64,000 bases of DNA from Nitrospirota bacterium (GTDB lineage: Bacteria > Nitrospirota > Nitrospiria > Nitrospirales > Nitrospiraceae): contig JACRLR010000034.1 in NCBI GenBank assembly GCA_016219645.1, positions 1 through 64,000 on the forward strand, given 5' to 3'. Every line of letters starts with the position of its first letter. Position 1 is the first letter of the stretch. The translations under genes were made by a program, and so were the position numbers. This document shows, piece by piece, positions 24,693 to 34,087 of the stretch. The notes under the pieces were generated by a model. It was not told the DNA's origin and searched no databases. It was given only the letters and a program-made list of their open reading frames with translations.

Positions 24693-25949
24693 ATGGCGAA
24701 GCTGGATAAGATGGATCGACATCTCCGCTGCTCGTTTTGTGGGAAGAGCCGCGACGAAGTCCGCAAGTTGATTGCCGGGCCCACCGTCTATATCTGCGAC
24801 GAATGTGTCAACCTCTGCAACGATATCATCGCCGAGGATTGGGAAGAAGCCAAAGAGGAGATTTCGTCGAAGCTCAAGAAGCCCGTGGAAATCAAGCACC
24901 ATCTGGACCAGTACGTCGTGGGACAGGAACGGGCCAAGAGAATCTTCTCGGTAGCCGTGCATAACCATTACAAGCGAATCTCGTCCAAAGATAAAGACGT
25001 TGACGATGTGCAGCTCCAGAAGGGCAACATTCTCATGCTGGGGCCCACAGGAACAGGGAAAACTCTCCTGGCTCAGACGCTTGCGAAATACCTGGACGTC
25101 CCCTTCACGCTGGCTGATGCGACTACGCTCACAGAGGCAGGGTACGTCGGCGAAGATGTAGAAAACATCATTCTCAAGCTTCTGCAAGCAGCGGACTACG
25201 ATGTCGAACGGGCAGAGCGGGGCATCGTCTATATCGATGAAATTGATAAGATCAGCCGCAAGAGCGATAGCCCGTCCATCACCCGGGACGTTTCTGGAGA
25301 AGGGGTCCAACAAGCGCTGCTCAAGCTTATCGAGGGGACTGTGGCCAACGTCCCACCTCAAGGCGGACGCAAGCATCCACATCAAGAGTTTATCCAGGTC
25401 AATACGAGTAACATCCTGTTCATATGCGGCGGGGCCTTCGTCGGGCTCGAACACATTATCGAGCAACGCCTGAACAGGAAGGCGATGGGATTCGGAGCAG
25501 AGGTTCGCGGACGGAGCGACGTGCGTCTTGGGGAACTATTCGCCAAAGTTCAGCCGGAAGACCTTCTCAAGTACGGCTTGATTCCGGAGTTTGTCGGCCG
25601 GCTACCGGTCGTAGCCACATTAGACGAACTTGATGAACGGGCGCTCATCCGAATCTTGACCGAGCCAAGGAATGCGCTTACGAAGCAGTATGAGAAATTG
25701 CTCTCCTTTGAGAAAGTGAAGCTCAAGTTCACGGAAGGCGCCCTCGGGGCGATCGCACGGAAGTCGTTTGTTCAGAAAACAGGCGCTCGAGGATTGCGTG
25801 CGATACTCGAAGACGTGATGCTGGACGTCATGTACGATGCTCCTTCGCAGAAACAAATTAAGGAAGTTCTCATCACAGAGGATGCCATACTTGGCAAACA
25901 CCCTCCCATCAGAATCTTCGAACAAGACAAGGATGCGAAGACAGCCTAA
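24693..25949 (+). CDS. clpX: ATP-dependent Clp protease ATP-binding subunit ClpX
   Basis: ClpX unfolds substrates and feeds ClpP. The 418-residue protein has the N-terminal four-cysteine zinc domain (CSFCGKS...CDECVNLC), Walker A GPTGTGKT, Walker [10 protein letters not shown], the GYVGEDVE pore loop and the IGF-type ClpP contact region near [15 protein letters not shown]. Normal length for the family. An AAGGGGAGG site precedes the ATG. The transcript ends at the hairpin at 26006-26028. Confidence 0.97.
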   Translation: MAKLDKMDRHLRCSFCGKSRDEVRKLIAGPTVYICDECVNLCNDIIAEDWEEAKEEISSKLKKPVEIKHHLDQYVVGQERAKRIFSVAVHNHYKRISSKDKDVDDVQLQKGNILMLGPTGTGKTLLAQTLAKYLDVPFTLADATTLTEAGYVGEDVENIILKLLQAADYDVERAERGIVYIDEIDKISRKSDSPSITRDVSGEGVQQALLKLIEGTVANVPPQGGRKHPHQEFIQVNTSNILFICGGAFVGLEHIIEQRLNRKAMGFGAEVRGRSDVRLGELFAKVQPEDLLKYGLIPEFVGRLPVVATLDELDERALIRILTEPRNALTKQYEKLLSFEKVKLKFTEGALGAIARKSFVQKTGARGLRAILEDVMLDVMYDAPSQKQIKEVLITEDAILGKHPPIRIFEQDKDAKTA

Positions 25950-26005
25950 GCCATTAGAAACATAGACGTTTTTTAAGAATGGCAAGACATCGGATCGAGA
26001 TTCTT

Positions 26006-26028
26006 AGGGCCAGGAATATCCTGGCCCT
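26006..26028 (+). terminator. Hairpin after clpX
   Basis: Perfect arms AGGGCCAGGA and TCCTGGCCCT around ATA, 56 bp past the clpX stop. The following bases are CT-rich, not a pure T-run. Confidence 0.7.
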
Positions 26029-26181
26029 TCCACCTCTTTACCTCGCCATCCACGGAAATCACTCGTACGCTGATCTTTATTCCCGCCCCTAACCTGTGGC
26101 GATGCTCATGACTCTGCGCTTTTCCTCGACAAGAGGAAATGCTGCGCTATACTTGCGGTAGTGATTGAACGTGGAGGACCT

Positions 26182-26700
26182 GTGAAGTATCCCGTGTCTT
26201 CAAGCCTTAGGCACAAGGGGAAAGCCCTCGATCTTGACGCAACTCGTGAAGTGATCACCCTCTTGGGGATCAACGGCGAGCCTATGGGCCACCTATCCTG
26301 GGACTTCGTCATCGATCAGATTTTAGCCTATCGTAAGCCCCCTGCGAGTCGGGAAGCCAGGAATGAGCCGCGCGTGACGCTTACCTTCCGTGTCAAATAC
26401 ACAACTCCGGAAGGTCAACAGTTCGAAAGTCGTGCAGGCGGTATCGGGGGAGGCGGGCTTTTTATTGAAAGTCTGAGCCCACCACCAGTCGACACCCTGC
26501 TTACCCTTGAATTTTCGCTACCGGAAAAGCCAGCAGAATGGCTACCGGCGAAGGGGCTCGTTGCATGGGTCTGCCCTAAAGCAGACCAATATACGTTTAG
26601 CCCTGGAATGGGAGTCCGCTTTACGGAGATTGATCCCGAGATCCGTAACCGCGTGCTCGAACTGGTGAAATCCCTCCAGACCGTCGGGCAGGCAGCCTAG
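26182..26700 (+). CDS. PilZ-like domain protein, first of two paralogues
   Basis: This 172-residue protein has an N-terminal module of about 55 residues (ALDLDATREVITLLGINGEPMGHLSWDFVIDQILAY) and a PilZ-type beta-barrel from about 65. The barrel has RVTLTFRVKYTTPEGQQFES and GGIGGGGLFIES where canonical PilZ has R-x3-R and (D/N)-x-S-x2-G. The second motif lacks the usual Asp/Ser, so c-di-GMP binding is doubtful. This resembles the Myxococcus-type PilZ-like family. GTG at 26182 is chosen because GGAGG lies 5 bases upstream. A paralogue follows 50 bp later. Confidence 0.78.
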   Translation: MKYPVSSSLRHKGKALDLDATREVITLLGINGEPMGHLSWDFVIDQILAYRKPPASREARNEPRVTLTFRVKYTTPEGQQFESRAGGIGGGGLFIESLSPPPVDTLLTLEFSLPEKPAEWLPAKGLVAWVCPKADQYTFSPGMGVRFTEIDPEIRNRVLELVKSLQTVGQAA

Positions 26701-26750
26701 CCGGTCCAAACGCCACAGAGCCCGTTCGCATTCGATACAAGGGTCCGACC

Positions 26751-27272
26751 ATGAAATTTTCTGTGACGACAACGGAAGGGTATGAGGGCAAAGTCCTTGA
26801 GATGAATGCCGACCAGGAAGTGGTCATGCTTCATAGCGCAGAGGGGGCGCTACTTGGAGCCCTGTCATGGAGAATGGTTATAGAACAGATCCTTGCCGGC
26901 AGCGACGACGACGCGCGGTTCGCCCATGTACGCTCTTATCCGAGAGCCCCGCTTGCCGTGAAGGTTCGCTATACGACGCCAGAGGGCAAACAGTTCGAAA
27001 GCTTAACCGGAGGAATCGGTGCAGGGGGCCTGTTCATCGAAAGCAGCACCCCATTGGCTCCTGGCACCGAGCTGTCCGTCGAGTTTGCATTACCCGATCG
27101 TCCATGGGAAAAACACAAGGCGACGGCGAAGGTTGCCTGGACTCGTAACAAGCCTGAACGGCACCTACTCTTCCCCGGGATGGGCGTCCAGTTTACCCAC
27201 ATTGATGAAAAGGCCCGCGAAGAGCTGGTCGAGCTCGTTGATGCGTTAAATCGCTCCCGGGTACCGGCTTAA
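26751..27272 (+). CDS. PilZ-like domain protein, second of two paralogues
   Basis: This 173-residue protein has the same two modules as the preceding gene: a 55-residue N-terminal unit (KVLEMNADQEVVMLHSAEGALLGALSWRMVIEQILA) and a PilZ-like barrel with RAPLAVKVRYTTPEGKQFES and GGIGAGGLFIESS. The family ends GMGVQFTHID, matching GMGVRFTEID in its partner. The pair probably arose by duplication. Function is unknown; a regulatory role in motility or envelope processes is only an inference from PilZ proteins. Confidence 0.78.
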   Translation: MKFSVTTTEGYEGKVLEMNADQEVVMLHSAEGALLGALSWRMVIEQILAGSDDDARFAHVRSYPRAPLAVKVRYTTPEGKQFESLTGGIGAGGLFIESSTPLAPGTELSVEFALPDRPWEKHKATAKVAWTRNKPERHLLFPGMGVQFTHIDEKAREELVELVDALNRSRVPA

Positions 27273-28015
27273 ATCCCTCGTCTTGCCCAGCCCCGAACCC
27301 CGCTATCTGAATCCTTTGCAATCGCCTTTTCCAGCGCGGCCTTCGTCTCAAGATCACTGCGCATTCCCAGTCGATAGGCTGCTTCTGCTCGTACCCCAGG
27401 CGAAGGATCCTCAGCTAACCGTTCTCTGAGCCAAGGGGAGACCGCGCCCCCACCCCATTCCCCTACCGCTGCCACGATACCCTGGCGAACCTCGGCATCG
27501 GAGTCACGGCCTGCTGTCACGAGTGCGGGAACCAATTGGCTCGCGTCAACTTGCAACAAAGCCTTCACGACCGCCCTCCTAATCGTCACATCTGAAGATT
27601 GCATTAACACGAGGACGGGCTGCAACAATTGGGAGCTCGGCTCGATGTCGCCGATGGCCACCACCGACGCCTGCCGAACTGATTCGCTAGGATCCTCCAG
27701 TGCCTGCGTCAACAGGCCGATCACTTCACTGGTGGCTGCGGGTTTCACTCGCCCCATGGCTAAAACCGATGCCTCACGGACGAGTGCTGTTGGGTCATGT
27801 AAGAGGGGAAGCATAGGTTCTACGGCTCGTGGGTCGCCGATCTTGCCCAGAGACTCTACAGCTGTTCGCCGCGTCTCAGGTCCCTCGTCGCGAAGTAGTT
27901 CCAGCAGAAGTAAAACCGTGCGCTCTCTTGAGGAAGATGGAGAGTCCTGGACACAACCGATAATAAGGAAGAACGATAGGAAGAGAGAGAATCCTAAACA
28001 TTTTTCCCAGATCAC
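27269..28015 (-). CDS. HEAT-repeat lipoprotein
   Basis: This 248-residue protein begins with a hydrophobic signal and lipobox (LSFFLIIGC) and then consists almost wholly of HEAT repeats (RTAVESLGKIGDPRAVEPML, REASVLAMGRVKP, RQASVVAIGDIEP, RRAVVKALLQVDA, RQGIVAAVGEWGG, RAEAAYRLG). It should be an envelope-anchored scaffold. It overlaps the tatA stop by 4 bp, so it is coupled to tatA, which is unusual. Its stop overlaps the convergent PilZ-like gene by 4 bp. Confidence 0.8.
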   Translation of the reverse strand: MIWEKCLGFSLFLSFFLIIGCVQDSPSSSRERTVLLLLELLRDEGPETRRTAVESLGKIGDPRAVEPMLPLLHDPTALVREASVLAMGRVKPAATSEVIGLLTQALEDPSESVRQASVVAIGDIEPSSQLLQPVLVLMQSSDVTIRRAVVKALLQVDASQLVPALVTAGRDSDAEVRQGIVAAVGEWGGGAVSPWLRERLAEDPSPGVRAEAAYRLGMRSDLETKAALEKAIAKDSDSGVRGWARRGI

Positions 28016-28803
28016 GCTTGCTTCGGGGGTTCTTCGTGCGAGGCAGGTAAATCTTTGGCTGCATCGATCGATTGCTGGAATTCTTTTTGAGCAGAATCTA
28101 TCTCGGCTTGGATAGTTCGTATCTCAGGATCCACTGAATTTCGGACATCGGTCACGGCTTGTTTGAATGTCCGCAATGCATCCCCAAGTCCTTCTCCCAG
28201 GCTCTGCATATCTCCTGGCGAAATGCCGGACGGTTGTGCGGCCTTCGCTTTCATCGCCGCCTGCTGGGCCTGCACGCGGGCCACGGCATCTCTGTTGACA
28301 ATGGCAGACGGGCGTTTGGCTATCGGCTTGGCCTGGGCGCCGGCAGGCAGAGGTGGGTACTGTGCCCGCGTGATCGGCGCCGGGCCAGCAGCTCGTTCTT
28401 CCATCGTGGGAGGCTGTTGGCCCAGCCCGGTCGATGGGGCTGAAGCCGGCCGAGCTTGCGGTGGCGGAGCAGCCACGTTGTACATCAAGGCTGCGGTGGT
28501 GCCGGGAGTCAGTTCCGGCCCCGGCGTATAGGCTGCCGTGGGTTTCGGGGGTGAAAGGACCTGTCCTGACGTGACCACTGGTGTCGCTATTGCCTGACCC
28601 GTTGATGGCATGTGTACCGGCGCCGGTTGATTCGATTCGGGCGGTACTGGATCAGGCGGGGGGATATCGTTGACTTCTTTCTTGAACCCTCTGAGTGCTT
28701 TACCAACCCCTTCACCGATTTGGGGAAGCTTCCCCGCCCCGAAAATGATCAGGACAATGACGAGGATAATAATCAGTTCCGAGATCCCCATGGTACCAAA
28801 CAT
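28012..28803 (-). CDS. tatA: TatA-family twin-arginine translocase subunit with long C-terminal extension
   Basis: Residues 1-50 are a TatA/TatE core: a single transmembrane helix (ISELIIILVIVLIIFGAG), then KLPQIGEGVGKALRGFKKE, the amphipathic helix that lines the folded-protein channel. The remaining roughly 210 residues are Pro/Ala/Gln-rich and apparently disordered to about 200, followed by a charged helix (LGEGLGDALRTFKQAVTDVRN...IQAEIDSAQKEFQQSIDAAKD). Normal TatA is 60-90 residues, so this 263-residue form is odd. The start at 28803 (MFGTMGISEL) is typical. No tatB or tatC is nearby. Confidence 0.88.
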   Translation of the reverse strand: MFGTMGISELIIILVIVLIIFGAGKLPQIGEGVGKALRGFKKEVNDIPPPDPVPPESNQPAPVHMPSTGQAIATPVVTSGQVLSPPKPTAAYTPGPELTPGTTAALMYNVAAPPPQARPASAPSTGLGQQPPTMEERAAGPAPITRAQYPPLPAGAQAKPIAKRPSAIVNRDAVARVQAQQAAMKAKAAQPSGISPGDMQSLGEGLGDALRTFKQAVTDVRNSVDPEIRTIQAEIDSAQKEFQQSIDAAKDLPASHEEPPKQA

Positions 28804-28913
28804 GGCGTGGTTCCTTCTCCCTGATCCGGCAAATCGCAGTAGACCTTGCCTGTTTGAGAACCCAATCAACTCTATAGGGCAGCGGGAGGTACTGTCAAGG
28901 AAGGGGAGGAACG

Positions 28914-30098
28914 CTAGAAGAGCGGGACGATTTCGTTCTGTAGAGGCAAACCGAACACCAACGCTTCCCGCTCAGTCAGGTACACGTCCAGTTCGCTTCT
29001 GATCCCAAACTCGCCCGGTAAATAAATTCCTGGTTCAATAGAAAAGCAAGTTCTCGGCATCAGGCGGCGGCTGTCCCGCGTCTCCAAACTGTCGATATTG
29101 GCTCCGTTGCCATGAACTTCTTCACCGATCGAATGGCCGGTACGATGGACGAACTGATCACCATAGCCACCACGTTGGATGACCTGCCTGCAAGCATCGT
29201 CGGCTTCCCAACCGAATGGGCGATGGCCGGCTGCTATCTCTCTCTGGACGTATGTCAAGGCCGCATCTCGCCCCTGGCGGACGAGATCGAAGATCTCACG
29301 GTGTCGTACCGGAACCGTCGATCCGACATAGCAGGTCCAGGTAATATCGGCATAGACGGAACCGGGCTCCGCTCGTTTGGCCCAGAGATCGATCAAGAGC
29401 AACGCGTCGCGGACGACATCGGATGATCCGGTCTCTGATGGACCATAATGGGGGTCGGCGCTATGGGCATTCACGGCGGCGATTGGTGCACTCGACGTGA
29501 CCATCCCGGCGTCGCGTATACGAGTCAAAATAAACTGCTGTACCCCATACTCAGTAAGCCTGCGGCCTTGCATTATCGTGTCATGCACATGACCAAACGT
29601 CTGGTCAACAATGCGCCGCAGTGCTGTGGCGGCAAATTGATGCGATTCGAGTTGACGGTCTGTCCAGCGCGCTTCAAACGTCTGAATCAAGTCAGCCGCG
29701 CTGACCACCTCGACGTCGTAACTTCTGATCAGCTCGATCGTGCCGGCATCCACACGCGACACGTAGGGAACGGCATTGAGTGGGGAATATTGCATGGCCA
29801 CGCGGAGGCCGCCGGCGAGCAGGTGTGCAAGGATCTGCTGTTGCTGTTCCCATGATACATAGTAATCCGTTTGTCCCGGCAAGGTATCCAGCACATGCGG
29901 CTCGATGCGATGCAGCAACTTAACGGGAATCCCCTGGGCCGGGATCCAGTAGTACCATCGTCTCGTCACATGGAGGGCAGGATCGAGTTGAAGTATGCGA
30001 TAGGCGAGGGGATCGCTCCCGCGGAAATCATAGAAGAGCCAGCCGTCGACCTCGGCATCACAGAGGGCCTGCTGAATCTCGCTGACACGCTGTTGCAT
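28914..30098 (-). CDS. M24-family metallopeptidase (Xaa-Pro aminopeptidase-like)
   Basis: This 394-residue protein has an N-terminal creatinase-like domain (about 1-150) and a pita-bread metallopeptidase domain. The dinuclear-metal ligands are in place: Asp in LLIDLWAK, Asp in VYADITW, His in HRTGHSIG, Glu in SIEPGIYL and Glu in RSELDVYL. It probably cleaves Xaa-Pro bonds or a related small peptide. The exact start is uncertain: in-frame ATGs at 30122, 30110 and 30098 lie close together and none has a good ribosome site. It stands alone on this strand. Confidence 0.88.
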   Translation of the reverse strand: MQQRVSEIQQALCDAEVDGWLFYDFRGSDPLAYRILQLDPALHVTRRWYYWIPAQGIPVKLLHRIEPHVLDTLPGQTDYYVSWEQQQQILAHLLAGGLRVAMQYSPLNAVPYVSRVDAGTIELIRSYDVEVVSAADLIQTFEARWTDRQLESHQFAATALRRIVDQTFGHVHDTIMQGRRLTEYGVQQFILTRIRDAGMVTSSAPIAAVNAHSADPHYGPSETGSSDVVRDALLLIDLWAKRAEPGSVYADITWTCYVGSTVPVRHREIFDLVRQGRDAALTYVQREIAAGHRPFGWEADDACRQVIQRGGYGDQFVHRTGHSIGEEVHGNGANIDSLETRDSRRLMPRTCFSIEPGIYLPGEFGIRSELDVYLTEREALVFGLPLQNEIVPLF

Positions 30099-30191
30099 GG
30101 CTGTGAGCATAATAGAAAACATCTTATCGTCGCACTATCAGGCAGTCAATGCGATGCCCATTCGCACCGGTGATCATGTTACACTGCCGGC

Positions 30192-30656
30192 ATGGCGATC
30201 GAGCATGGACCAGAACCGTCCCAGTTCCGGTTGACGCTGTTTGTCGGACCGCAGCCAGTGAAGGGAAGGCCCTTCACCTATTCCTGCGTATTCAACGTCA
30301 AGAAACGGAGCTGGAAGGGCGGGATCCAGGTCGATGTCGCGATCACTCAGAATCAGATCGATAGGATCAGCACCGATGTTGATTTCTCCAGCTGGCTGGC
30401 CCGGGCCTTGACTGATCTCCCAGACGACGATCGTTCAACGTATCAGGAACGAGCCTGGGAGCTGTTTATCCAAGCGGTCTGCTGGTGCAAGCTCGATCTC
30501 GCATTGCAGTCCGGCATTACTCAAGAGAACCAATGTCTCGCAGAGGACACATGGACCGCAGAAGTCAGAGACAGCGTGAGCAGCCGGACGAACTTCATCA
30601 GGTCATATATTGTATCTGAACTGGACCTCGTACCGAGAGACACTGCCGCCCCATAA
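30192..30656 (+). CDS. Conserved-looking hypothetical protein
   Basis: This 154-residue soluble protein is not recognised. It has a beta-rich start (FRLTLFVGPQPVKGRPFTYSCVFNVKKRSWKGGIQVDV) followed by helices with several Trp/Cys residues (YQERAWELFIQAVCWCKLD). Codon use and a full-length frame without overlap argue that it is real. It is divergent from the M24 peptidase gene. No function is proposed. Confidence 0.5.
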   Translation: MAIEHGPEPSQFRLTLFVGPQPVKGRPFTYSCVFNVKKRSWKGGIQVDVAITQNQIDRISTDVDFSSWLARALTDLPDDDRSTYQERAWELFIQAVCWCKLDLALQSGITQENQCLAEDTWTAEVRDSVSSRTNFIRSYIVSELDLVPRDTAAP

Positions 30657-30793
30657 GACATTCTGCCCTGGTGCGGCAGGGGGTTTGCATTAAGAGTTGA
30701 ATTTGTTATAACCGCACTACTTGAATCGTGGGTGAGCGCCTTGGATTTAATCACTCCCACGTCGCTCGCCCCATCGAAGAAGGAGGATTATTT

Positions 30794-31240
30794 GTGAATA
30801 CCCACATGTCTCTATCCCATCGCCAGCGTGAAGTTTCCGGCTTCAAACTGGTGGCAGTCTTCCTACTCCTGGCCCTGTGCACCATCACGATTGTGCCATC
30901 GGCCTGGAGTCAAGAAACCACGGGCTCCCCGTCGAGCCAAAGCACCGAGGGCGGAACCGCGTCAAGCGCAGGTATGCAAGTGGCTGCCGGTTTATCCACG
31001 CTGGTGTATCTTCCGCTGAAGCTGGCCTTCGCCATCGGTGGAGGGATTGTCGGAGGACTCACCTATGTATTTACCGCCGGAGATGAACATGCAGCCAAGA
31101 GCGTCTGGAACACCAGTCTCTACGGCACCTATATCATTACCCCGGACCATCTAGAAGGCAATCGACCCGTCCGATTCCTGGGGATTGCCGATTCGAATGA
31201 GGCGCCAGCCCCTGCCCCTGCTCCGGAACCCACCCGCTAG
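30794..31240 (+). CDS. Small secreted or membrane hypothetical protein
   Basis: This 148-residue protein has a signal peptide (about 12-38, LVAVFLLLALCTITIVPSAWS), a Ser/Gly/Thr linker, a second hydrophobic stretch with glycine spacing (LVYLPLKLAFAIGGGIVGGLTYVF), and a Pro/Ala tail. The start is GTG at 30794 (AGGAGG 8 bases upstream); ATG at 30806 is an alternative. It ends 3 bp before the next gene, so it is probably co-transcribed with the C26 hydrolase gene. Function unknown. Confidence 0.65.
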   Translation: MNTHMSLSHRQREVSGFKLVAVFLLLALCTITIVPSAWSQETTGSPSSQSTEGGTASSAGMQVAAGLSTLVYLPLKLAFAIGGGIVGGLTYVFTAGDEHAAKSVWNTSLYGTYIITPDHLEGNRPVRFLGIADSNEAPAPAPAPEPTR

Positions 31241-31243
31241 CAG

Positions 31244-31990
31244 ATGAAACCGATCATCGGTGTCACACCAGACTTCAACGCCGGTGATCGAAAGGAATGG
31301 GGTGGGCGCGAGCCCACCTACTTTCTGCGCGCGCGCTACATCCGTGCCATCGAAGAGCTTGGGGGGGTCCCACTAGTCCTCCCACTCCATGCTGATCGGA
31401 CCACGAGGCGGCATATTCTCCACAACCTCGATGGACTCCTTATCACCGGAAGCGGACCGGATCTTCCACCGTCATTGTATGGCGAGCGACAGCGGTTTCC
31501 ATTCACAATCGTGAGCGAGCGTCGTGCGAGTTTTGAGCTGGATATCGTTCGTCTGGCCAAACAAGCTGATCTCCCGCTGCTCGGCATCTGCGGCGGCATG
31601 CAGACCATGAATGTCGCCTGCGGCGGCAGTTTGATTCAAGATATCCCAGCTCAAATCTCAAAACCGCTCCAACACAGGCAACAGACTCCTGCGACGAATC
31701 TCAGTCATACCATCCGAGTTGCGCCAGGTAGTCTGCTTCGTCGCATCGTACGATCGGCGTCGATGCGGGTGAATAGCTCGCACCATCAATCGGTCAATGT
31801 TGTGGCGCCCTCATTGATCGCCAGTGCCCAGGCCTCCGATGGTATTGTGGAGGCGATCGAATCTCCCGCCCACCGTTTCTTTCTCGGCATCCAGTGGCAC
31901 CCGGAATTTCTCTTTGACCGGTACCCCCTCCACCGGCGGTTGTTTGAGGCCTTTCTGCGCGCCGCCCGCGCCTCAGACCGTGGCGCATGA
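31244..31990 (+). CDS. Class I glutamine-amidotransferase-like hydrolase (peptidase C26)
   Basis: This 248-residue protein belongs to the PuuD/gamma-glutamyl-GABA hydrolase type. It has PIIGVTPDF at the start, the nucleophile elbow LLGICGGMQTMNVACGG (Cys near 122) and the IQWHPEF His-x-Glu of the triad. It probably cleaves a gamma-glutamyl bond; the substrate is not readable. It follows the small hypothetical by 3 bp and precedes the amino-acid permease by about 120 bp, consistent with amino-acid or amine use. Confidence 0.85.
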   Translation: MKPIIGVTPDFNAGDRKEWGGREPTYFLRARYIRAIEELGGVPLVLPLHADRTTRRHILHNLDGLLITGSGPDLPPSLYGERQRFPFTIVSERRASFELDIVRLAKQADLPLLGICGGMQTMNVACGGSLIQDIPAQISKPLQHRQQTPATNLSHTIRVAPGSLLRRIVRSASMRVNSSHHQSVNVVAPSLIASAQASDGIVEAIESPAHRFFLGIQWHPEFLFDRYPLHRRLFEAFLRAARASDRGA

Positions 31991-32111
31991 AACGCGAAAC
32001 ATGAATGATGCGCGACGAGTGGGAAAGTCCTGCTATACTTGGCCCCACATGGAACAGACGCTCATCGATCCTACGGTGCCCTTCACCGTCCCCGCGGCCT
32101 GAGGAGGTACG

Positions 32112-33557
32112 GTGATCCGCCGACTCTTCAGAACCAAATCCATTGAACAAATCCTTGCGGACGCAGATCATCCGGATCATCGTTTGAAGAAGACCCTTAC
32201 GGCCTGGGATCTGACCGCACTCGGCATCGGTGCGATCATCGGTACCGGTATTTTCGTCCTGATCGGCACCGCCATCGTCGGCGATGCCAATCGACCAGGG
32301 GCAGGGCCTGGCATCATTCTCTCCTTTGTGCTCTCCGGTTTGACCTGTGCCTTGGCGGCACTCTGTTACGCAGAGTTTTCCACCATGATTCCTGCCGCCG
32401 GCTCCGCCTATACCTACTCGTATGCCACGTTGGGAGAATTTCTGGCTTGGATCACCGGTTGGAACTTGATTCTTGAATATGGCGTGGCCTGCGTGGCTGT
32501 GGCCATCGGGTGGTCCGGCTATTTCAACAAGCTGCTCGGGTTGGCTGGGGTCGAGTTGCCCCACTGGGCCACGCATCCACCGGGAGGACCAGACGGAGGT
32601 GTGGCAAACTTTCCCGCCGCCATTATCGTGTTACTCGTCACCATCATCCTCGTCATCGGGATTAAGGAAAGCGCCCGTGCAACCGGCATTATTGTGTGTT
32701 TGAAGCTCGCGGTTATTCTCTTCTTCATCGCCGTAGGAACGCCAGCCGTGAATACCGACAACTGGACGCCCTTTATGCCGCAGGGATTTGCCGGTGTCGG
32801 TGCCGCGGCGGCGATTGTGTTCTTCGCCTACATCGGATTTGACGCCATCTCGACGACCGCCGAGGAGGCCAAGAACCCTCAGCGGGACCTGCCGATCGGG
32901 ATCATTGCCTCACTGGGCATCTGCACTGTGCTGTACATTGCCGTGGCTGCGGTCTTGACCGGCTTGGTGCCCGTTGCACAGATCGACATCTATGCACCAG
33001 TGGCCGATGCACTGAGCAAGGTGGGCTTCAAGTGGGGAGCAGCGATGGTGGCGATCGGGGCTGTCGCCGGCATTACCAGCGTGCTCGTCGTGATGATGCT
33101 GGGTCAGATTCGAGTATTCTTTGCCATGTCGCGCGACCACCTTTTGAGCCCCTGGCTGTCAACCGTGCATCCGTGCTATGGCACGCCTCACTATGCCACC
33201 ATTCTCACCGGCATCGGGGTCGCGATACTCGCTGCCCTTATTCCCATTGGTGATGCGGCTGACATGACGAACATCGGCACCCTCTTTGCTTTTGTTCTGG
33301 TCTGTATCGGTGTCGTAGTGTTGCGCTATACAAAACCCAACCAGCCGCGTCCATTCCGGCTTCCCTTTATGCCTGTTGTCCCCACTCTGGGCCTGCTAGC
33401 CTGCCTCGGCTTAATGAGTTTTCTTCCTTGGGTGACCTGGATTCGATTTGCCGTCTGGACTGCCATTGGCATTGTGGTCTATTTTGGTTACGGTATGAAG
33501 CACAGCAAACTAGTCGCCCCCTCCTCTGAAGAGGATCTTTCCAAACGTTCGCGATAG
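32112..33557 (+). CDS. APC-superfamily amino-acid permease
   Basis: This 481-residue inner-membrane transporter has about 12 transmembrane segments. The opening LTAWDLTALGIGAIIGTGIF is typical of the cationic amino-acid transporter-like branch (YhdG/CAT). FFAYIGFDAISTTAEEAKNPQRDLPIG is the conserved central region. A GTG start at 32112 follows GAGGAGG. It probably imports amino acids by proton symport, but the substrate is uncertain. A TGGTT-family palindrome follows its stop. Confidence 0.9.
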   Translation: MIRRLFRTKSIEQILADADHPDHRLKKTLTAWDLTALGIGAIIGTGIFVLIGTAIVGDANRPGAGPGIILSFVLSGLTCALAALCYAEFSTMIPAAGSAYTYSYATLGEFLAWITGWNLILEYGVACVAVAIGWSGYFNKLLGLAGVELPHWATHPPGGPDGGVANFPAAIIVLLVTIILVIGIKESARATGIIVCLKLAVILFFIAVGTPAVNTDNWTPFMPQGFAGVGAAAAIVFFAYIGFDAISTTAEEAKNPQRDLPIGIIASLGICTVLYIAVAAVLTGLVPVAQIDIYAPVADALSKVGFKWGAAMVAIGAVAGITSVLVVMMLGQIRVFFAMSRDHLLSPWLSTVHPCYGTPHYATILTGIGVAILAALIPIGDAADMTNIGTLFAFVLVCIGVVVLRYTKPNQPRPFRLPFMPVVPTLGLLACLGLMSFLPWVTWIRFAVWTAIGIVVYFGYGMKHSKLVAPSSEEDLSKRSR

Positions 33558-33578
33558 CCAGCCATGATGAAAAACCGT

Positions 33579-33661
33579 TGTCTGGTTTGTCTTGTTTATT
33601 TGGTTGAACGAAACGAACCAGATGAACCAAATCAACCAGACAGACCAGATGAATCAGACAG
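33579..33661. repeat. TGGTT-family palindrome, copy C
   Basis: Left arm of TGTCTGGTTTGTCTTGTTTA type, centre TGGTTGAACGAAACGAACCA, right arm GATGAACCAAATCAACCAGA. It lies between two convergent genes. The TTGAACGAAAC centre recurs in copies E and F and, varied, in D. Confidence 0.75.
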
Positions 33662-33667
33662 AGTGGG

Positions 33668-34087
33668 CTAGCTCGATTCGTCTGTAGGCTGAACCGCCAG
33701 GGCTGGGGCGGGCGCGGTGTCAGCAGGAGGGACCGAGGGTGGTGGTTTGACAGGTTGGCCATCTGGGGCCGCTGTAGCAGTGGGTACTGCTGGTTTGGGA
33801 GCTGCGGGTGGTTTCGAAGGAGCAGGTTTCTCCGGCTTGATTCCTCCCTCCCATGAAGGACCGGAGTACATATCCGCCGAGAGCCCCTTTGTTTTCCATT
33901 TCTCTTCGAAATCCGCTGCTGCCTTATTCGGTGTCTCACCAGTCCCTACAACATCATTCCATGGATAGGCCTTAGGACCTATCTGACAGCCGCCGTTCGT
34001 CCGTTTCAAATATAGGGCAATCGGGTTCCCGCGGTACGGTCCGAGATAAATATGCACAGAACCGACGTATTCGAGCAAATGCTCCAT
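33668..34087 (-). CDS. Hypothetical protein with Pro/Ala-rich tail
   Basis: This 139-residue protein has an N-terminal 60-residue region (MEHLLEYVGSVHIYLGPYRGNPIALYLKRTNGGCQIGPKAYPWN) and then a disordered tail of K/P/A-rich sequence (EKPAPSKPPAAPKPA). The start at 34087 follows GGAGACGAGG, which is better than an upstream in-frame ATG at 34117 that would lie in repeat sequence. The N-terminal part is not recognised. It ends close to TGGTT-family copy C. Confidence 0.5.
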   Translation of the reverse strand: MEHLLEYVGSVHIYLGPYRGNPIALYLKRTNGGCQIGPKAYPWNDVVGTGETPNKAAADFEEKWKTKGLSADMYSGPSWEGGIKPEKPAPSKPPAAPKPAVPTATAAPDGQPVKPPPSVPPADTAPAPALAVQPTDESS

